This document shows positions 59,159-64,000 of a stretch of DNA of 64,000 bases, in pieces. Made by a program: the position numbers and the translations under genes. Below the pieces are notes generated by a model. That model did not search any database, was not told the origin of the DNA, and saw nothing but the letters and a program-made list of their open reading frames with translations. Each line of letters starts with the position of its first letter. Position 1 is the stretch's first letter. The DNA comes from Chryseobacterium piscicola (lineage in GTDB: Bacteria > Bacteroidota > Bacteroidia > Flavobacteriales > Weeksellaceae): positions 247,217-311,216 of the forward strand of contig NZ_FTOJ01000004.1 in the NCBI RefSeq assembly GCF_900156685.1, given 5' to 3'.

Positions 59159-61420
59159 ATGATAAAAAAAGCTGCTCTATTTAGTTTTTCAATACTACTT
59201 TCATCTTCCGCATTTTCGCAGAACACAACGATACCTATTTATCTAGATGATTCAAAACCCGTTGAGCAAAGAGTGAAAGATGCACTCTCTAGAATGACTC
59301 TAGAAGAAAAAGTGGCAATGCTTCACGCACAATCAAAATTCAGTTCTCCCGGGGTTCCTCGTTTGGGAATTCCAGAATTTTGGACAACCGACGGGCCTCA
59401 CGGCGTAAGACCAGAAGTACTATGGGACGAATGGGACCAAGCAGGCTGGACGAATGATTCAATAATCGCATATCCCGCTCTCACAGCTCTTTCTGCTACC
59501 TGGAACAAAAATATGTCTTGGAATTATGGCAAAGCGCTAGGTGAAGAAGCCCGATACAGAAAAAAAGATATTCTTTTGGGCCCAGGTGTCAATATTTACA
59601 GAACTCCTCTCAACGGAAGAAATTTTGAATACATGGGCGAAGATCCGTATTTAAGTTCAAAAATGGTCGTTCCTTATATAAAAGGAGTACAATCAAATGG
59701 TGTAGCAACTTCTGTTAAGCATTTTGCAATCAACAATCAAGAAATGTTTAGGCATACAAGCAATGTAATTATGGATGACCGTGCTTTGTACGAAATTTAT
59801 CTTCCAGCATTCAAAGCCGCAGTTACAGAAGGAGATTCTTGGACGATAATGGGTGCTTATGATATGTATAAAAATCAGTACGCCAGCCAAAATCAATATC
59901 TTTTAAATGATATTCTTAAAAAAGAATGGAACTATAAAGGAGTAGTGGTTTCAGATTGGGGCGCTGTCAACAGTACCGAGCAGGCTATTAAAAACGGTCT
60001 CGATCTGGAATTCGGAAGCTGGACAAACGGTCTTTCTGCCGGAACGTCAAATGCTTACGACAATTATTATTTGGCTCATCCTTATTTGAAAATGATTAAA
60101 GAAGGAAAAATAGGAACTACAGAATTAGATGATAAAGTCACCAGAATTCTAAATCTGGCATATAAAACTACTTTAAACAGAAATAAACCTTTCGGAAACG
60201 TCGCTTCTGCAGAACATAAAGCTGTAGCAAAAGAAATTGGCGAAGAAGGAATTGTATTGCTTAAAAATGATAAGAATATTCTTCCTATTAATATGAGCAC
60301 AGCAAAAAAAATTGCTGTAATTGGTGAAAATGCCATCAAAGTAATGACTGTAGGCGGTGGATCTTCTTCCTTAAAGGTAAAATACGAAACTTCTCCATTG
60401 GAGGGAATTAAAAAGCGATTTGGGCAAAATGCTGAGGTTCAGTATGCAAGAGGGTACGTAGGTGATGTGGGAGGAGAATATAATGGTGTAAAATCTGGTC
60501 AAGATTTAAAAGACAATCGTTCAGCAGAGGAAATTTTAAAAGAAGCTATAGAATTAGCAAAAAATTCAGAATATGTAATTTTTGTGGGAGGTTTAAACAA
60601 AGCTGATTTTCAAGACAGTGAAGGAAATGATAGGAAAAGCTACGGATTGCCGTATAATCAGGATGAGGTAATTTCTGCTTTGTCAAAAGCCAATAAAAAT
60701 CTTGCCGTAGTTTTGGTTTCCGGTAATGCTGTTGCAATGCCGTGGATAAAAGAAGTTCCTACAATCGTTCAGGCTTGGTATCTTGGTTCTGAAGCGGGTA
60801 ATTCTATAGCAGCAGTTTTGGCAGGGGATGCCAATCCTTCAGGGAAATTACCATTCACTTTTCCCGTGAAATTAGAAGATAATTCAGCTCACAAACTAGG
60901 CGAATATCCGGGGAATAAAGAAGAACTGGCTGCCGGAAAAGGAAAAGATCAAAAAAATCCAATCAATATTACTTATAATGAGAGTATTTTGGTGGGATAC
61001 AGATGGCATGATACCAAAAAAATTAAACCATTATTCAGTTTTGGTCATGGTTTAAGCTATACAACATTTCAATTTAGTAAAGTAAGTGCTGATAAAAAAA
61101 CGATTTCTCAAAATGAGAAAATTAGTTTCACTGTAAAAGTTAAAAATACCGGTAAAAAAGAGGGTGCAGAAGTAATTCAACTTTATATTTCAGACAAAAA
61201 ATGCTCAGTTTTAAGACCTGAAAAAGAATTAAAAGGCTTTGAAAAAGTATTTTTGAGCCCTGGCGAAGAAAAAGAAGTTACTTTTACTATTGACAATGAA
61301 GCCCTCAGTTTCTTCGATGCTCAAAAACACTCTTGGGTTGCCGAGCCGGGAGACTTTGAAGCTCAAATAGGTAATTCATCAGATAATATTCTTACCAAAG
61401 TAAAATTTACTTTAAAATAA
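59159..61420 (+). CDS. Secreted glycoside hydrolase family 3 (beta-glucosidase-like)
   Basis: The 753-residue protein has a signal peptide (cut after Ser20-Gln21), the GH3 catalytic barrel with TTDGPHGVRPEV, SVKHFAINNQE and GVVVSDWGAV (nucleophile Asp266), the second domain with GEEGIVLLKNDKNILP and PSGKLPFTFP, and a fibronectin III-like end with RPEKELKGFEKVFLSPGEEKEV. This layout matches BglX-type enzymes that release glucose or another sugar from beta-linked oligosaccharides. No SusCD-like pair is adjacent, so it is not an obvious polysaccharide-utilisation locus. The signal peptide and lack of a lipobox suggest a periplasmic place. Confidence 0.94.
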   Translation: MIKKAALFSFSILLSSSAFSQNTTIPIYLDDSKPVEQRVKDALSRMTLEEKVAMLHAQSKFSSPGVPRLGIPEFWTTDGPHGVRPEVLWDEWDQAGWTNDSIIAYPALTALSATWNKNMSWNYGKALGEEARYRKKDILLGPGVNIYRTPLNGRNFEYMGEDPYLSSKMVVPYIKGVQSNGVATSVKHFAINNQEMFRHTSNVIMDDRALYEIYLPAFKAAVTEGDSWTIMGAYDMYKNQYASQNQYLLNDILKKEWNYKGVVVSDWGAVNSTEQAIKNGLDLEFGSWTNGLSAGTSNAYDNYYLAHPYLKMIKEGKIGTTELDDKVTRILNLAYKTTLNRNKPFGNVASAEHKAVAKEIGEEGIVLLKNDKNILPINMSTAKKIAVIGENAIKVMTVGGGSSSLKVKYETSPLEGIKKRFGQNAEVQYARGYVGDVGGEYNGVKSGQDLKDNRSAEEILKEAIELAKNSEYVIFVGGLNKADFQDSEGNDRKSYGLPYNQDEVISALSKANKNLAVVLVSGNAVAMPWIKEVPTIVQAWYLGSEAGNSIAAVLAGDANPSGKLPFTFPVKLEDNSAHKLGEYPGNKEELAAGKGKDQKNPINITYNESILVGYRWHDTKKIKPLFSFGHGLSYTTFQFSKVSADKKTISQNEKISFTVKVKNTGKKEGAEVIQLYISDKKCSVLRPEKELKGFEKVFLSPGEEKEVTFTIDNEALSFFDAQKHSWVAEPGDFEAQIGNSSDNILTKVKFTLK

Positions 61421-61446
61421 AAATTTCTATAGTTAATTAGTCTAAG

Positions 61447-61478
61447 AGTTCTGTGATTTATTTCGCAGGACTTTTTTT
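61447..61478 (+). terminator. Rho-independent terminator of the GH3 gene
   Basis: AGTTCTGTGA and TCGCAGGACT form a ten-base stem that uses two G-T pairs, followed by TTTTTT. It starts 26 bases after the stop codon. Confidence 0.75.
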
Positions 61479-61820
61479 GTGGTACTATTTAACACGAATG
61501 ATTGCTTGTAAGGAATTGTTTTTCTAAATTTAGATTCATATCAACCCATTTACTATTTTAATCAAAGGTATTTCTTTGAAAAATCTAAAGCCAGTGCCTA
61601 TCTTAAAAACGTATTCATTATTCAACTCTATTTTTTAATGCACTTAAAAATAGCAAAGAAATGACGCTAATGAATTCTTAAAAAAATACAGAAATCAATT
61701 TTAATTTATTTAACCATAGTCTTTCTCTCAACTTTACTTATTTAATTTATAACGAAATGCAAAACAAGTACAGTTGAAATCAATGTTTCATTATTATTTT
61801 AAATCTTACTTAAAATTCCT

Positions 61821-61828
61821 TATTTTTG
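61821..61828 (+). promoter_or_regulatory. Putative -7 element of glyA
   Basis: TATTTTTG matches TAnnTTTG and ends 28 bases before the glyA ATG. No clear -33 TTTG at the usual spacing was found. Confidence 0.45.
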
Positions 61829-61856
61829 CAATAGAAATCTAAAACTTAAAAAGTAA

Positions 61857-63122
61857 ATGGACATTATTTTTGACCTAATCGAAAAAGAAAGAAAGAGACA
61901 AACGCATGGTATCGAGCTTATCGCATCAGAAAATTTCGTTTCTGAGAATGTGATGAAAGCAATGGGTAGTGTTTTAACAAACAAATATGCAGAAGGGTAT
62001 CCAGGAAAAAGATATTACGGAGGTTGCGAAGTGGTAGATGAAGTTGAAACTTTGGCCATCAACAGAGCCAAAGAACTTTTTGGAGTAGATTATGTAAATG
62101 TTCAGCCCCATTCAGGATCTCAAGCCAATGCTGCAATTTATTTGGCTGTCCTGAAACCAGGAGACAAAATTATGGGGATGGATCTTTCGATGGGAGGTCA
62201 TCTTACACACGGCTCAGCAGTAAATTTCTCAGGAATTCAATACAATGTAGTTTCTTACGGTGTTCAGAAAGAAACAGGTTTAATTGATTATGACCAAATG
62301 AGAGAAGTGGCATTGAGAGAAAAACCAAAAATGCTTATCGCTGGTTTCTCAGCCTATTCAAGAGATTTAGATTATGCTAAATTTAGAGAAGTGGCAGACG
62401 AAATCGGAGCTACACTTTGGGCAGACATAGCTCACCCAGCAGGTTTGGTAGCAAAAGGTCTTTTGAATAATCCATTTGAACACTGCCATGTTGTAACTAC
62501 AACCACTCACAAAACCTTAAGAGGACCAAGAGGTGGAATGATCATGATGGGCAAAGATTTCGAAAATACTTATGGTCACAAAACTCCAAAAGGAGATATC
62601 AAAATGATGAGCCAGGTGCTTGACGGAGCAGTTTTCCCAGGAATTCAGGGAGGCCCTCTGGAACATGTGATTGCAGGAAAAGCAATTGCTTTTGCAGAAG
62701 CTTTAGATACTAAGTTTGAAATCTATGCAAAGCAAGTTCAATCTAATGCAAGAGCTTTGTCTAAATCTATGATTGACAGAGGTTTTGAAATCGTTAGCGG
62801 TGGAACAGACAACCACTTGATGCTGGTAGATCTTAGAAATAAAGGAGTAAATGGAAAAGAAACTGAAAAAGCATTGGTTTTAGCAGATATCACCTGTAAT
62901 AAAAACATGGTCCCTTTTGATGATAAATCTCCGTTTACAACCTCAGGAATTAGATTCGGAACGGCAGCCATCACTACCAGAGGCTTAAAAGAAAACGATA
63001 TGGAAACCATCGCAGAATTAGTTTCTCAAGTAGTTGACAATATCAAAAACGAAGAAGTAATTTCTTCAGTTAGAAAAAAAGTAAACGAATTAATGGAAGG
63101 TAATGCACTTTTCAATTACTAA
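61857..63122 (+). CDS. glyA: Serine hydroxymethyltransferase
   Basis: GlyA converts serine and tetrahydrofolate to glycine and methylene-tetrahydrofolate using PLP. The 421-residue protein shows the family blocks: [76 protein letters not shown], and the PLP Lys219 in [16 protein letters not shown]. Length fits (E. coli 417). The ATG at 61857 is the start. recX follows on the same strand; the terminator lies between them. Confidence 0.97.
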   Translation: MDIIFDLIEKERKRQTHGIELIASENFVSENVMKAMGSVLTNKYAEGYPGKRYYGGCEVVDEVETLAINRAKELFGVDYVNVQPHSGSQANAAIYLAVLKPGDKIMGMDLSMGGHLTHGSAVNFSGIQYNVVSYGVQKETGLIDYDQMREVALREKPKMLIAGFSAYSRDLDYAKFREVADEIGATLWADIAHPAGLVAKGLLNNPFEHCHVVTTTTHKTLRGPRGGMIMMGKDFENTYGHKTPKGDIKMMSQVLDGAVFPGIQGGPLEHVIAGKAIAFAEALDTKFEIYAKQVQSNARALSKSMIDRGFEIVSGGTDNHLMLVDLRNKGVNGKETEKALVLADITCNKNMVPFDDKSPFTTSGIRFGTAAITTRGLKENDMETIAELVSQVVDNIKNEEVISSVRKKVNELMEGNALFNY

Positions 63123-63170
63123 AAAAGCTTTTGGATATTAGCTTCATGCTTTTAGCAGCTAGATATAAGG

Positions 63171-63199
63171 AAAGGTGCAGAGTTTTTTTGCACCTTTTG
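63171..63199 (+). terminator. Rho-independent terminator of glyA
   Basis: AAAGGTGCA (63171-63179) pairs with TGCACCTTT (63189-63197) around a nine-base loop, with T residues after it. A GTG at 63175 that opens a longer recX frame lies inside this stem, so it is not a likely start. Confidence 0.85.
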
Positions 63200-63261
63200 T
63201 ATTACTTATAAAACAAAAAAGCAATATTATAAATCAAAATTCGAATCTCAAATCTCAACTC

Positions 63262-63735
63262 TTGATAAAATCCTACACATTTCAGGAAATCAAACAAAAA
63301 CTTGTAAACTACTGCGTTTACCAAGACCGATGCCATGCAGATGTGGAGCAGAAGATGAGAGAATTCTTATTAATTGAAGAAGCAAAAGAAGAAATCTATC
63401 TTTATTTATTAAAAGAAAACTATCTCAACGAAGAGCGGTTCACCCGTAGTTATATCCGTGGGAAATTTTATATTAAACATTGGGGGAAAACCAAAATCAA
63501 AATCCACCTGAAACAGAAAGGTATAACTGAAAAGCTGATTAACAAATGCTTTGACGAAATTCATGAAGAGGATTACCAAAAAACCATCAAGAAAATTTAT
63601 CAAGATTATTCCTCCAGACAACATGGTTTGAAGGAATATCAAAAAAAGTCCAAAACCATCAAATATCTCATCAGTCGCGGGTTTGAGTATGACAAAATTT
63701 TATTTGTATTGGAGGATTTAGAATCTGAAATTTAA
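63262..63735 (+). CDS. recX: Regulatory protein RecX, probable TTG start
   Basis: RecX inhibits RecA filament growth. The product from the TTG at 63262 is 157 residues, the usual length. It reads TFQEIKQKLVNYCVYQDRCHADVEQKMRE, then FTRSYIRGKFYIKHWGKTKIKIHLKQKGI with the conserved R-S-Y-x-R-x-K core, and three-helix repeats to the end. An alternative GTG at 63175 would give 29 extra residues and lies inside the glyA terminator; no ATG is present before residue 62 of the long frame. The TTG start is an inference from family length. Confidence 0.85.
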   Translation: MIKSYTFQEIKQKLVNYCVYQDRCHADVEQKMREFLLIEEAKEEIYLYLLKENYLNEERFTRSYIRGKFYIKHWGKTKIKIHLKQKGITEKLINKCFDEIHEEDYQKTIKKIYQDYSSRQHGLKEYQKKSKTIKYLISRGFEYDKILFVLEDLESEI

Positions 63736-64000
63736 TATTCTTATCAGATAATTTTTTTGTTATCATTATCCAAGAATCTTTTGTACTTAATGTTTTACTA
63801 TATTGTCATAAATTAGTTTCTATTGTTCCCACAAAACATTTTCTTTCTAATCTAGGCGCAGCAGTATATAAAAGAATCCATATTTTGGGATCTAGTATTA
63901 TAAATCGCATTTTTTCAAAATCAAAATTTCATTAGAGATTTTTCATTTTATCATTTTGCATTATTTAACACCCGAAAAGATTCAAATGTAAACTAAAAAT
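63736..64000. other. Intergenic end of the window
   Basis: These 265 AT-rich bases hold no recognised gene, RNA or terminator. An open frame without ATG on the plus strand (about 70 codons, ending near 63935) and a 34-codon ATG frame on the minus strand cover much of it; neither is convincing. Confidence 0.5.

Larger units (their letters stand above)
61421..61856. other. Intergenic region between the GH3 gene and glyA
   Basis: It contains the GH3 terminator and a TATTTTTG box 28 bases before the glyA start. I saw no further gene, RNA or repeat in the 436 bases; short open frames are present but do not look convincing. Confidence 0.6.

Noticed and set aside
61560..61640. Short minus-strand coding-like peptide (GTGFRFFKEIPLIKIVNGLI) before glyA
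   Set aside because: It is only about 32 codons without a start, and equally plausible peptides can be found by chance in such DNA.
63740..63935. Open plus-strand frame of about 70 codons after recX
   Set aside because: It has no ATG, GTG or well-placed TTG start, no ribosome site and no motif. In DNA this AT-rich I treat it as chance; a 34-codon minus-strand ATG frame in the same place is no better.
1..64000. CRISPR arrays, tRNA or rRNA genes, insertion sequences, prophage
   Set aside because: I looked for regular spaced repeats, tRNA-like arms, transposases and phage structural genes and found none. A tRNA scan and covariance-model search would be needed to exclude small RNAs.

Overview
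The window reads as chromosomal DNA of a low-GC member of the Flavobacteriia, most likely Chryseobacterium or a close Weeksellaceae relative. The basis is the type IX secretion and gliding set porV-porU-gldJ, C-terminal sorting domains on secreted proteins, Bacteroidetes promoters of the form TTTG-N18-20-TAnnTTTG with A/T-rich leaders instead of strong Shine-Dalgarno sites, and protein sequences typical of that family. No rRNA, tRNA, CRISPR array, prophage or insertion sequence was seen.

Layout. 1-5.4 kb: start of a UvrD-type helicase, a secreted unknown, a pair of secreted M16 peptidases (one active, one lacking the zinc motif) and secG. 5.5-10 kb: glycosyltransferase, recR, a LURP-one-like protein with a lipoprotein, and the dipeptidase pepD. 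10.1-17.8 kb, all on the minus strand: tyrosine/homogentisate catabolism (hmgA, hpd, fahA) interleaved with a CoA hydrolase/transferase, a flavin reductase-like protein, a lipoprotein and a small secreted protein. 17.9-22.4 kb: TonB-dependent receptor with a thioredoxin-like partner, a DMT transporter and purE. 22.4-26.3 kb: two tandem BspA/DUF285-repeat surface proteins with T9SS sorting tails, and a YiaA-like membrane protein. 26.4-31.7 kb: ahcY, a HugZ-like protein, a phosphopantetheinyl transferase and a FUSC-family membrane protein. 31.9-40.1 kb: porV and porU divergent from gldJ-murF. 40.1-45.5 kb: NUDIX hydrolase, SRPBCC-like protein, anmK, an LptC-like lipoprotein translationally coupled to an outer membrane protein, and holB. 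45.6-50.4 kb: a tetR-tolC-emrA-emrB efflux operon with a perfect palindrome over its promoter. 50.6-57.3 kb: RarD-like transporter, tag, small unknowns, a DUF4238 protein, a membrane-anchored patatin and corA. 57.3-63.7 kb: a KAS III enzyme, a VOC protein, a GH3 glycosidase, glyA and recX.

How they work together. PorU and PorV form the cell-surface step of type IX secretion, and the two BspA-like proteins are likely cargo of that system. HPD, homogentisate dioxygenase and fumarylacetoacetase make a route from 4-hydroxyphenylpyruvate to fumarate and acetoacetate; the CoA enzyme may handle the acyl-CoA end. TetR with its overlapping operator probably represses the tripartite drug-efflux operon.

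Most of the window is core genome. I did not find a clearly new multi-gene system. The best leads are the tandem BspA-like T9SS cargo, the receptor-thioredoxin pair with a CxxC motif in the receptor plug, the catalytically empty M16 subunit carrying an extra domain, the DUF4238-patatin neighbourhood, several striking palindromes, and short decayed reading frames in the longer intergenic gaps.
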